Shown: piece by piece, positions 27,591 through 35,659 of the stretch
How positions within the stretch are numbered: the first letter of the stretch is position 1
Layout: every line of letters starts with the position of its first letter
Assembly (NCBI RefSeq): GCF_024171925.1
Contig: NZ_JAMTCO010000005.1
Location: 310,001 to 374,000, forward strand
DNA length: 64,000 nucleotides
Direction of reading: 5' to 3'
From: Actinokineospora diospyrosa
GTDB taxonomy: Bacteria > Actinomycetota > Actinomycetes > Mycobacteriales > Pseudonocardiaceae
Program-made: the position numbers and the translations under genes
Notes under the pieces: generated by a model
Database searches by the model: none
Told to the model about the DNA's origin: nothing
The model's input: only the letters and a program-made list of their open reading frames with translations

Positions 27591-28385
27591 CTGAGCCGCC
27601 AGGACCAGCCCAACCCGTCGGCGTCACCGGTGCAGAAGATCCGGCTGCGCTACGCCAAGCGGGGCAGGCTCCGCTTCACCTCCCACCGCGACGTCGCCAG
27701 GGCCTTCGAGCGGGCGCTGCGCCGGGCGGGCGTGCCGATGGCCTACTCGCAGGGCTTCAGCCCGCACCCGAAGATCTCCTGGATCGGCGCGGCGCCGACC
27801 GGGGTCGCCAGCGAGGCCGAGTACGTCGAGGTCCAACTGGTCGAGCGGGTCGACCCGCTGCGGCTGGCCCAGGTGCTCGACTCCGCGCTCGCGCCGGGGC
27901 TGGACGTGCTGGAAGCCGTGGAGGCGGGCCCGGGCGGGCTCGCCGAGCGGATGGAGGCCAGCGACTGGCACATCGAGCTGCCCGGGGTGGCGCCGGAGGC
28001 CCTGCGCGGCGCCGTCGAGCGGCTGCTGGCCACAGAGCACGTCGAGGTCGAGCGGCTGACCAAGGACGGGCGGCGGCTCATCGACGCCCGACCTGCGGTT
28101 ATCCGCGCCGAGGTGACCGAGGGGGTCGCCGGGGAGCGCGACGCGCCGAGCGCTGTGGGCACTGACATGTCCTACCCGGAGCGTTCGTGTGGGATACTGC
28201 GTGTGGTCGTGCGGCAGACAACACCGGCCGTGCGGCCCGACGACGTACTGAGCGCGCTGCGTGTCGTCGCCGCCCTGGAACCACCGGTACCCGCGAAGGC
28301 GACTCGGTTGGCCCAGGGACGGCTTGACGACGATGGCGGTCTGTCCGACCCGCTGGCCCAAGACCGGCAAGCGGGGATCGGGTAG
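27591..28385 (+). CDS. TIGR03936 family protein (radical-SAM-linked), apparent CTG start
   Basis: 264 residues. It opens with SRQDQP, then IRLRYAKRGRLRFTSHRDVARAFERALRRAGVPMAYSQGFSPHPKISW, characteristic of TIGR03936 (DUF2344), the companion of the TIGR03960 radical SAM protein. It ends VLSALRVVAALEPP then TRLAQGRL. No ATG, GTG or TTG lies near where homology starts. CTG 27591 has an AAGGAG Shine-Dalgarno five bases before it and yields the usual SRQ N-terminus; the next upstream start (TTG 27513) lacks a site. Function unknown. Confidence 0.88.
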   Translation: MSRQDQPNPSASPVQKIRLRYAKRGRLRFTSHRDVARAFERALRRAGVPMAYSQGFSPHPKISWIGAAPTGVASEAEYVEVQLVERVDPLRLAQVLDSALAPGLDVLEAVEAGPGGLAERMEASDWHIELPGVAPEALRGAVERLLATEHVEVERLTKDGRRLIDARPAVIRAEVTEGVAGERDAPSAVGTDMSYPERSCGILRVVVRQTTPAVRPDDVLSALRVVAALEPPVPAKATRLAQGRLDDDGGLSDPLAQDRQAGIG

Positions 28386-28424
28386 TCCATCGGGGATCGG
28401 AGCGCCTCTGCCGTGGTCGAACGA

Positions 28425-28556
28425 CCTGCCGCCAGCGGGCCGTGGTCGGTGACGACCACAGCCGTGGCGGTGTCAGGCGAGGATTCCCGCCGCCTAGCGC
28501 GGTGGAAAAAGGACAACTAGGCCCCTGAGCGGCTCGCGTCCGTACGACGCGCCCGG
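28425..28556 (+). promoter_or_regulatory. Structured leader of the RNase E gene
   Basis: The 186-bp gap before rne contains a 7-bp hairpin closed by a GTGA (GNRA-type) tetraloop (28442-28459), a GGTCGAACGACC hairpin just before it, and a GCCCC/GGGGC stem enclosing GCGTC-CGTAC-GACGC at 28521-28556, right before the GGAGGAG ribosome-binding site. RNase E genes in other bacteria are autoregulated through 5' leader hairpins; that this applies here is inference. Confidence 0.35.
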
Positions 28557-28571
28557 GGGCGGAGGAGCTAC

Positions 28572-31418
28572 ATGTCGGATATGTCGACCCCTGCCGGAAG
28601 TGCCGGCGGGGCTACCACCACACCCGTTGACCAGGTTCTGGCACAGGTGCCCGCCAAGGTCCGCGTGCACGCGCTGGCCAAGCTGCTCGAGGTGAGCAGC
28701 AAGGATGTGATCGCCGCGCTGGAGCAGCTCGGTGAGTCCGTTCGCGGCGCGCAGTCCAGCGTGGCCAAGGACACCGCCGAGCGCGTGGTCCGTGCGTTGC
28801 TGGTGTCCGAGGACGACGCGGCGGCCGGTGCGGCCCCCGAGGTCGCTGAGGTCATCGAGGTCACCGAGGCCGCTGACGAACCGGTCGAGCCCACCCCGAG
28901 GCGGGTTCCGCCCGCGCCGGTGTTCGCCTCGGCGTCACCGCTGTTCCTGCAGCCGGAGCCGCCCGCGGCCAGGCCCGCCCCGGTGACCCGGGTCGAGCCG
29001 CCGGTGGCGGAGCCCGAGCCGATCGAGGCCGCCGAGCCGGACCACCGCGATCAGTCGGACCAGGTTGACCAGTCGGACCAGCCCGATCAGTCCGACGACG
29101 ACGAGGACGGCGGCTCCGGTCGTCGTCGCCGTCGTGGTCGCCGCGGCCGTGGCCGCGGTAAGGGCGCCGCGGACGACAACGCCGAGCAGGACGACGACGA
29201 GGCCGCTCCCGCCGCTGAGGAAGCGGACGAGGAGCAGGCCACTGAGGAGTCCTCGGACTCCGGCGACGGGGCCACCCGCCGCCGTCGGCGCCGCCGTCGC
29301 CGCAAGGGCGGGGATGACGCTGACGCCGATGCGGGCGACGACCCGCCTAACACCGTTGTGCACGTGCGTGAGGCCCGTGAGCCGCGCGAGCCCCGTGAGT
29401 CCCGCGAGGACAGGGGCGAGGCCGCCCGCGACGAGGTGCGCAGCGTGCGCGGCTCGACCCGGCTGGAGGCCAAGCGCCAGCGCCGCCGCGACGGGCGGGA
29501 GGCGGGCCGCAGGCGCGCCCCGATCCTGTCCGAGGCCGAGTTCCTGGCCCGCCGCGAAGCCGTCGACCGCGCGATGGTCGTGCGCGAGCAGGGCGACCGC
29601 ATCCAGATCGGCGTCCTCGAGGACGGCGTGCTCGTCGAGCACTTCGTCACCTCGGCGGGTTCCGGCTCGCTGGTCGGCAACGTCTACCTCGGTCGCGTCC
29701 AGAACGTGCTGCCCAGCATGGAGGCCGCGTTCGTCGACATCGGCCGGGGCCGCAACGCGGTGCTCTACGCCGGTGAGGTCGACTGGGACGCCGCTGGGCT
29801 GGAGGGCAAGGCCCGCAAGATCGAGCAGGCGCTGTCCACTGGCGACAGCGTGCTGGTCCAGGTCACCAAGGACCCGGTTGGGCACAAGGGCGCCCGGCTG
29901 ACCACGCAGATCAGCCTGCCCGGCCGCTTCCTGGTGTACGTGCCGGGCGGCGGCGCGACCGGCATCTCCCGCAAGCTGCCGGAGAACGAGCGGCGCAGGC
30001 TCAAGGACGTGCTCAAGCGCATCGTCCCCGAGGACGCGGGTGTGATCATCCGCACCGCCTCGGAGGGCATCAGCGAGGAGGAGCTCGGCCGCGACGTGCG
30101 CCGCCTGCAGGCGCAGTGGCAGGTCATCCGGGACAAGTCCGAGGGCACCAACGGCGTCAAGCGCTCCGGCGCGCCGTCGCTGCTCTACGAGGAGCCCGAC
30201 CTGCTGGTCAAGGTCGTGCGCGACCTGTTCACCGAGGACTTCACCTCGCTGGTGGTGCAGGGCGACACCGCGTGGGAGACGATCGACTCCTACGTCCGCC
30301 ACGTCGCGCCCGAGCTGCTGGACCGGGTCCGCAAGCACGTCGGCGTGCACGACGTGTTCGCCGCCCACCGCGTCGACGAGCAGCTGCTCAAGGCGCTCGA
30401 CCGCAAGGTGTGGCTGCCCTCCGGCGGGTACCTGGTGATCGACCGCACCGAGGCGATGACCGTCATCGACGTCAACACCGGCAAGTTCACCGGGTCCGGC
30501 GGCAACCTCGAGGAGACGGTCACCCGCAACAACCTGGAGTCGGCCGAGGAGATCGTCCGCCAGCTGCGGCTGCGCGACATCGGCGGCATCATCGTGATCG
30601 ACTTCATCGACATGGTGCTGGAGTCCAACCGGGACCTGGTGCTGCGCAGGCTCACCGAGTGCCTTGGCCGCGACCGCACCCGCCACCAGGTCGCCGAGGT
30701 CACCTCGCTCGGCCTGGTGCAGATGACCCGCAAGCGGGTCGGCACCGGTCTGCTCGAGGCGTTCAGCACCACGTGCGAGCACTGCAAGGGCCGCGGCGTG
30801 GTGGTCACCACCGAGCCGACGGTCAAGACGCCCGCCAACGGCGCCGCGCCGCAGCAGCAGTCGCAGCCCGCCCAGTCCGCGGACAAGGGGCAGCAGCAGA
30901 GCGGCGGTAGGCGTAACCGCAACCGGGGTGGCGGCGGTGAGCAGAACCGCGAAGAGGCCGCCAAGGTCGCTGTGCGCGACATCGCGAAGGCGACCACCAA
31001 GCACGACGAGCAGCCGGTCGAGCACTCGGAGAACGGCTCGCGTCCGCACGCTGTGGAGGTTCCCGAAGCGGTAGAGCCGACGGTCGCCGTCGAGCCTGCC
31101 GTGGAGGAGGCAGCTCCTAGCTCGCGGCGCAGGCGGCGCTCGTCCAGCCGCGCCCAGGGCGCGGCGGCCCCGGTGACCTCGCCGGAGCCGTGGGAGCCGG
31201 TGCAGGCCCCGAGCGAGCCCGCGGAGGTCGCCGACCAGAGGGTGTCCGCTTCGGCGGCACAGGTGCGTTCAGCCTCGCAGCCGCGCACCGCCCCAGCCAG
31301 CGAGCCCGCCGCCTCTCCGGAGCCGGTCGCGTCCGTTGTCCCGCCACGCCGTCGCGTCGCACGTCGGGCCGCTTCACGCCCGGCGGGGCCGCCGGTGGAC
31401 GTGGCCCAAGAGAGCTGA
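28572..31418 (+). CDS. rne: Ribonuclease E/G
   Basis: 948 residues; cytoplasmic endoribonuclease for mRNA decay and rRNA processing. N-terminal region with an IF2-N-like helix-turn motif (VRVHALAKLLEVSSKDVIAAL), then acidic and arginine-rich low-complexity arms (about 130-310). The S1 domain is GNVYLGRVQNVLPSMEAAFVDIG; the catalytic Asp motifs are VIDVNTGKFTG and IIVIDFIDM; the zinc link is CEHCKGRG. The disordered C-terminal tail is rich in Pro, Ala and Arg. As in other actinobacteria the catalytic core is central. ATG 28572 follows GGAGGAG. A strong terminator separates it from rplU. Confidence 0.95.
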   Translation: MSDMSTPAGSAGGATTTPVDQVLAQVPAKVRVHALAKLLEVSSKDVIAALEQLGESVRGAQSSVAKDTAERVVRALLVSEDDAAAGAAPEVAEVIEVTEAADEPVEPTPRRVPPAPVFASASPLFLQPEPPAARPAPVTRVEPPVAEPEPIEAAEPDHRDQSDQVDQSDQPDQSDDDEDGGSGRRRRRGRRGRGRGKGAADDNAEQDDDEAAPAAEEADEEQATEESSDSGDGATRRRRRRRRRKGGDDADADAGDDPPNTVVHVREAREPREPRESREDRGEAARDEVRSVRGSTRLEAKRQRRRDGREAGRRRAPILSEAEFLARREAVDRAMVVREQGDRIQIGVLEDGVLVEHFVTSAGSGSLVGNVYLGRVQNVLPSMEAAFVDIGRGRNAVLYAGEVDWDAAGLEGKARKIEQALSTGDSVLVQVTKDPVGHKGARLTTQISLPGRFLVYVPGGGATGISRKLPENERRRLKDVLKRIVPEDAGVIIRTASEGISEEELGRDVRRLQAQWQVIRDKSEGTNGVKRSGAPSLLYEEPDLLVKVVRDLFTEDFTSLVVQGDTAWETIDSYVRHVAPELLDRVRKHVGVHDVFAAHRVDEQLLKALDRKVWLPSGGYLVIDRTEAMTVIDVNTGKFTGSGGNLEETVTRNNLESAEEIVRQLRLRDIGGIIVIDFIDMVLESNRDLVLRRLTECLGRDRTRHQVAEVTSLGLVQMTRKRVGTGLLEAFSTTCEHCKGRGVVVTTEPTVKTPANGAAPQQQSQPAQSADKGQQQSGGRRNRNRGGGGEQNREEAAKVAVRDIAKATTKHDEQPVEHSENGSRPHAVEVPEAVEPTVAVEPAVEEAAPSSRRRRRSSSRAQGAAAPVTSPEPWEPVQAPSEPAEVADQRVSASAAQVRSASQPRTAPASEPAASPEPVASVVPPRRRVARRAASRPAGPPVDVAQES

Positions 31419-31421
31419 GGT

Positions 31422-31465
31422 AGAGGGGTCGAACCGGGCCAAGACCACCCCGGTTTGACCCCTCT
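31422..31465 (+). terminator. rne terminator
   Basis: 17-bp stem (31422-31438 with 31449-31465), fully paired except one G:T wobble, 10-nt loop, three bases after the rne stop. Confidence 0.9.
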
Positions 31466-31600
31466 TCCAGCAGGCACGTAACCTGTCACATGGCCCGCCG
31501 TTCGGTGGGCTGTGTCTTGCGAAGCCCGATCCTGTGTTTGAAGTCGCGGATAAGGGCGCGCACGACCCCCACCGTCTAGTAGCAGGAGACTTCCGTCCCG

Positions 31601-31909
31601 ATGTACGCGATCGTCAAGACCGGCGGCAAGCAGTACAAGGTGGCTGTTGGCGACGTCGTCGAGGTCGAGAAGCTCGAGGGCGCGCCGGGCACCGAGCTCA
31701 ACCTCGCCGCGGTGCTCGTTGTCGACGGCACCGACGTCACCTCCGACGCGGACACCCTGGCCAAGGTCTCGGTGACCGGCAAGGTCGTCGAGCAGACCAA
31801 GGGCCCCAAGATCCGCATCCACAAGTTCAAGAACAAGACCGGGTACCACAAGCGACAGGGTCACCGCCAGAAGTTGACCCGCGTCGAGGTCACCGGCATC
31901 ACCAAGTAG
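31601..31909 (+). CDS. rplU: 50S ribosomal protein L21
   Basis: 102 residues: [18 protein letters not shown] at the start, [21 protein letters not shown] and VEVTGI at the end, all classic L21. ATG 31601 lies 10 bases after a CAGGAG ribosome-binding site. The leader has a short hairpin (GCCCGCC 31493-31499 with GGTGGGC 31504-31510), which could be a ribosomal-protein autoregulatory site (inference). rpmA follows 15 bp later. Confidence 0.98.
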   Translation: MYAIVKTGGKQYKVAVGDVVEVEKLEGAPGTELNLAAVLVVDGTDVTSDADTLAKVSVTGKVVEQTKGPKIRIHKFKNKTGYHKRQGHRQKLTRVEVTGITK

Positions 31910-31924
31910 AGGACCTGAGCAGCC

Positions 31925-32182
31925 ATGGCACACAAGAAAGGCGCGTCCAGCTCCCGCAACGGGCGCGACTCCAACGCCCAGTACCTCGGCGTGAAGCGCT
32001 ACGGCGGCCAGGTCGTCAAGTCCGGCGAGATCCTGATCCGCCAGCGCGGCACCAAGTTCCACCCCGGTGTGAACGTCGGTCGCGGCAAGGACGACACCCT
32101 CTTCGCGCTCGCCCCCGGTGCGGTCCAGTTCGGCAGCAAGCGCGGCCGCAAGACCGTCAACATCGTCCCGGTCGAGGTCTGA
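31925..32182 (+). CDS. rpmA: 50S ribosomal protein L27
   Basis: 85 residues: [20 protein letters not shown], then [23 protein letters not shown] and HPG, all conserved L27 motifs. There is no Firmicutes-type cleavable N-terminal extension. The ribosome-binding site GAGGACC lies upstream; co-transcribed with rplU, and a terminator follows. Confidence 0.98.
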   Translation: MAHKKGASSSRNGRDSNAQYLGVKRYGGQVVKSGEILIRQRGTKFHPGVNVGRGKDDTLFALAPGAVQFGSKRGRKTVNIVPVEV

Positions 32183-32209
32183 GGCCCGCGGACGACGCTA
32201 GACCCTTCG

Positions 32210-32249
32210 AACGAGGGGCGGGCTGGACGACTCCGGCCCGCCCCTCGTT
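32210..32249 (+). terminator. rplU-rpmA terminator
   Basis: Perfect 14-bp stem AACGAGGGGCGGGC (32210-32223) with 32236-32249, 12-nt loop, followed by a T-rich tail (TCTCGTTTG). It is the most classical intrinsic terminator in the window. Confidence 0.92.
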
Positions 32250-32274
32250 TCTCGTTTGTGAGAGGAATCCCCAG

Positions 32275-33726
32275 GTGTCCCGTTTCGTCGACCGGGTCGT
32301 CATCCACGTGGCCGCAGGCAGCGGCGGCAACGGGTGCGCCTCGGTGCACCGCGAGAAGTACAAGCCGCTGGGCGGCCCCGACGGTGGCGACGGCGGCAAC
32401 GGTGGCGACGTCGTGCTCGTCGTCGACAACAACGTGCACACGCTGCTGGACTTCCACTTCCGCCCGCACGCCGTCGCCGACAGCGGCAAGCAGGGGCACG
32501 GCGCCAACCGGGACGGGGCGACCGGTGAGGACCTCGAGCTGACCGTGCCCGACGGCACCGTCGTGCTCGACGCCAACGGCGAGATCGTGGTCGACCTGGT
32601 CGGCCACGGCACCCGGTTCATCGCCGCCCGCGGTGGCCGCGGTGGCCTGGGCAACGCGGCGCTGGCCTCCAAGGCCAGGCGGGCGCCCGGGTTCGCGCTG
32701 CTCGGCGAGCCGGGGGAGACCAGGGACCTGGTCCTCGAGCTGCGGTCGGTGGCCGACGCCGGGCTGCTGGGGTTCCCCTCGGCTGGCAAGTCGTCGCTGA
32801 TCTCGGTGCTGTCCTCGGCCAAGCCGAAGATCGCCGACTACCCGTTCACCACCCTGGTGCCGAACCTGGGCGTGGTCACGGCGGGCGACTCGGTCTACAC
32901 GATCGCCGACGTGCCCGGCCTGATCCCCGGCGCGAGCCAGGGCAAGGGGCTGGGCCTGGACTTCCTGCGCCACATCGAGCGCTGCTCGGTGCTGGTGCAC
33001 GTGATCGACTGCGCCACGTACGAGGCGGGCCGCGACCCGCTGTCCGACATCGACGCGCTGGAGCAGGAGCTGGCCCGCTACACCCCGGCGCTGGGCGGCA
33101 CCCTCGCCGACCGGCCCCGGATGGTGGTGCTCAACAAGCTCGACGTCCCCGAGGCGCGCGAGCTCGCCGAGCTGGTGCGCCCGGAGATCGAGGCGCGCGG
33201 GCTGCCGGTGTTCGAGATGTCCACGGTCACCCGGGCAGGCCTGCGGGAGTTCAGCTTCGCGCTGGCCAAGGTCATCGAGGAGGACCGGGCGAGCAAGCCG
33301 ACGCCCGAGGCCACCCGGATCGTGCTGCGGCCCACCGCGGTCGACGACTCGGGCTTCACCGTCGAGCACGACCCGCACGACGACACCGGCTTCGTGGTGC
33401 GCGGCGAGCGCCCGGACCGCTGGGTCCGCCAGACCGACTTCAACAACACCGAGGCGGTCGGCTACCTCGCCGACCGCCTGGCTCGCCTGGGCGTCGAGGA
33501 GGCGCTGGCGAAGGCCGGTGCCGTCCCCGGCTGCCCGGTCACCATCGGCGGCGTCACGTTCGACTGGGAGCCGTCCACCCCGGCCGGTGTGGCGGTCATG
33601 ATGCACAACCGGGGCAGCGACCCGCGGTTGGAGAACAACGCCCGGATCGGCGCGACCGAGCGCAAGGCGGCCAAGGTCGCCCGCCGCACCCCGTTCGAGG
33701 AGATGCTCGACGAGGACGACGAGTGA
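32275..33726 (+). CDS. obgE: GTPase Obg/CgtA
   Basis: 483 residues; ribosome-associated GTPase. The glycine-rich Obg domain comes first ([28 protein letters not shown]). The G domain follows: G1 [10 protein letters not shown]3 [17 protein letters not shown]4 NKLD, switch [13 protein letters not shown]-terminal OCT domain ([16 protein letters not shown]) ends in an acidic tail. Residues upstream of GTG 32275 are not conserved, and AGAGGAAT precedes it. Its stop overlaps proB (GTGA). Confidence 0.96.
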   Translation: MSRFVDRVVIHVAAGSGGNGCASVHREKYKPLGGPDGGDGGNGGDVVLVVDNNVHTLLDFHFRPHAVADSGKQGHGANRDGATGEDLELTVPDGTVVLDANGEIVVDLVGHGTRFIAARGGRGGLGNAALASKARRAPGFALLGEPGETRDLVLELRSVADAGLLGFPSAGKSSLISVLSSAKPKIADYPFTTLVPNLGVVTAGDSVYTIADVPGLIPGASQGKGLGLDFLRHIERCSVLVHVIDCATYEAGRDPLSDIDALEQELARYTPALGGTLADRPRMVVLNKLDVPEARELAELVRPEIEARGLPVFEMSTVTRAGLREFSFALAKVIEEDRASKPTPEATRIVLRPTAVDDSGFTVEHDPHDDTGFVVRGERPDRWVRQTDFNNTEAVGYLADRLARLGVEEALAKAGAVPGCPVTIGGVTFDWEPSTPAGVAVMMHNRGSDPRLENNARIGATERKAAKVARRTPFEEMLDEDDE

Positions 33727-34838
33727 GCACCCGCGCCGCGGTCGCCGGGGCCCGGCTGGTCGTGGTCAAGGTGGGGTCGTCCTCACTGACCACGGCCGAG
33801 GGCGGCCTCGACCCGGCGCGGTTGGATTCACTGGTGGACGCGGTCGCCGCGCGCCGGGCGGCCGGGAGCCAGGTGGTGCTGGTGTCCTCGGGTGCCATCG
33901 CCGCCGGTCTGGCCCCGCTCGGCCTGGCCAGGCGCCCCCGTGACCTCGCCACCCAGCAGGCCGCGGCCAGCGTCGGGCAGATCGCGCTGGGGCACGCGTA
34001 CGTGGCCTCTTTCGGCCGCTACAGCCTGCGCGTCGGCCAGGTGTTGCTGACCGCGGACGACATCGTCCGCCGCTCGCACTACCGCAACGCCCAGCGCACC
34101 CTCACCCGCCTGCTCACCCTCGGCGCTGTGCCTGTCGTGAACGAGAACGACACGGTCGCCACCGAGGAGATCCGCTTCGGCGACAACGACCGCTTGGCGG
34201 CCCTGGTCGCCCACCTCATCGGTGCCGACGCCCTGGTCCTGCTGTCCGATGTGGACGCCCTCTACGACGGCGACCCCCGGCTGGGCGCGGCCCGCCGCAT
34301 CACCGAGGTGACCGGCGAGTCCGATGTGGAGGGTGTGCGGGCTGGCGCGGTCGGCGCCTCCGGCCTCGGAACCGGCGGGATGGCCTCCAAGCTCGCCGCC
34401 GCCCGCCTGGCCGCCGCCGCGGGCGTCCCGGTCCTGCTGGCCGCCGCCGCGGACGCCCCCCAAGCCCTCGGCCCCGCCGACGTGGGCACGGCCTTCGCCC
34501 CCACCGGCCGCCGCCTGACCTCCCGCCGCTTCTGGCTCGCCTACGCCGCGGACGCCACCGGCACCCTAACCCTCGACGACGGCGCCGTCACCGCCGTCGT
34601 CGACCGCCGCCGCTCCCTGCTGGCCGCAGGAATCACCACCACCAAAGGCGACTTCCAAGCAGGCGACGTAGTCGAACTGGCCACCCTCACCGGCCGCGTA
34701 ATAGCCCGAGGCATCACCAACTTCGACGCCGCCGAACTGCCCGCCCTCATCGGCCACTCAACCCACGACCTCCCCACCGACCGCCGCCGTGAAGTAATCC
34801 ACGCCGACGACCTGGTGCCGCTTCCCCACCCCCACTAG
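33723..34838 (+). CDS. proB: Glutamate 5-kinase
   Basis: First step of proline synthesis: glutamate plus ATP to gamma-glutamyl phosphate. 371 residues: [61 protein letters not shown] and [12 protein letters not shown] make the amino-acid-kinase domain. A C-terminal PUA domain (about residues 280-365, [22 protein letters not shown]) completes it. GTG 33723 overlaps the obg stop. proA, often next, is not in this window; the repeat locus follows instead. Confidence 0.96.
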   Translation: MSTRAAVAGARLVVVKVGSSSLTTAEGGLDPARLDSLVDAVAARRAAGSQVVLVSSGAIAAGLAPLGLARRPRDLATQQAAASVGQIALGHAYVASFGRYSLRVGQVLLTADDIVRRSHYRNAQRTLTRLLTLGAVPVVNENDTVATEEIRFGDNDRLAALVAHLIGADALVLLSDVDALYDGDPRLGAARRITEVTGESDVEGVRAGAVGASGLGTGGMASKLAAARLAAAAGVPVLLAAAADAPQALGPADVGTAFAPTGRRLTSRRFWLAYAADATGTLTLDDGAVTAVVDRRRSLLAAGITTTKGDFQAGDVVELATLTGRVIARGITNFDAAELPALIGHSTHDLPTDRRREVIHADDLVPLPHPH

Positions 34839-35125
34839 CGCCGCCCCTCCACTTCGAGGCATTGGCAACTCCGCCACTGGCCACTCAAGAGCCCTGGTGC
34901 TGTAGCCGCCTAGCAGAGCCCCAACATCCCTTACCCCGCAACGCCAACCCCGGCTTACGCAAGATCATCTGTCGCAAGAGCCCCCGATATACAGCCTATC
35001 GAGGGTGCCCGACAGAACCGGGTCAGCGATCACGGCCTGTGGACACCAGAGCACGTTGTGGACAACCACCCGCCAACTCGCCCGCCCCCTGGACCAACGA
35101 ACCCAGCAGCGCCAGCCCAGTTGCC

Positions 35126-35389
35126 GTCAGTTCCGCTCCACCTCGCCTAGCCGCCCCTGGGACACTCGGACCCAGCGGTGCCACCCCGGCGCCCACCGAG
35201 TCAGCTCTGCCAACCCAGCCACTGGCCACTCGAGAGTCGAGGTGTCAGCCCGGCTTCCGTCAGGTCTGCCCCAACCCACCTACCCAGCACCTGGACACTC
35301 TGACCCGGCGGTGCCAGCCTGCGCCCCGTCAGGTCCGCCCCAGCCCACCTGATCACCCCGCGCCCCTCGGAGTCGCTGGTGCCAGGCCG
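35126..35389. repeat. Degenerate ~68-bp tandem repeats upstream of palindrome copy B
   Basis: GTCAGKTCY blocks at 35126, 35259 and 35328 (133 = two units, 69 = one) with the same CCCACCT, CTGGACACTC and GGTGCCA blocks as near 0.7-1.0 kb. Nothing gene-like was found in 34839-35659. Confidence 0.7.
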
Positions 35390-35533
35390 GCTCGATGGGG
35401 CGGACTTGTTTTGCGTGGGGGGACAACACCCGTAGCGTTGCCACGCGGCAGGGCCTGCTTTTGGGCCCCTGCTTTGCGGTTCTGCGTCGGGTGTTGTAGG
35501 GGCCCCACGCAAAACAAGTTCGCCCCATCGAGC
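35390..35533 (+). repeat. Dispersed 145-bp palindromic element, copy B
   Basis: Ends 35390-35420 and 35503-35533 are near-perfect inverted repeats (GCTCGATGGGGCGGACTTG against CAAGTTCGCCCCATCGAGC). The inner stem ACAACACCCG/CGGGTGTTGT (35423-35432 with 35488-35497) is perfect. It lies between the convergent proB and recQ-like genes. Confidence 0.92.
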
Positions 35534-35565
35534 TTTCCGCATTGCCGCGGATCGGGCCCGATGTC

Positions 35566-35655
35566 GCCGCCAGGCGACGAGGCGTCCGATCCCGGGTCGC
35601 CGAGGTTGCCGCCAGGCAACGAGGCCGACGACCCCGGGTCGCCGCCAGCGCCCCG
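35566..35655 (+). repeat. 42-bp tandem repeats downstream of palindrome copy B
   Basis: GCCGCCAGGCRACGAGGC occurs at 35566 and 35608 (period 42), with a partial third unit at about 35645. The sequence matches the array after copy A. Confidence 0.8.
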
Positions 35656-35659
35656 CGTC

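Noticed and set aside
28935-32062. Long minus-strand frames opposite rne
   Set aside because: Mirror of the codon bias of rne; no start site and no family motifs.
31534-32274. Upstream extension of the obg frame through rplU and rpmA
   Set aside because: It reads across both ribosomal genes in the wrong frame and across a terminator; Obg homology begins at GTG 32275.
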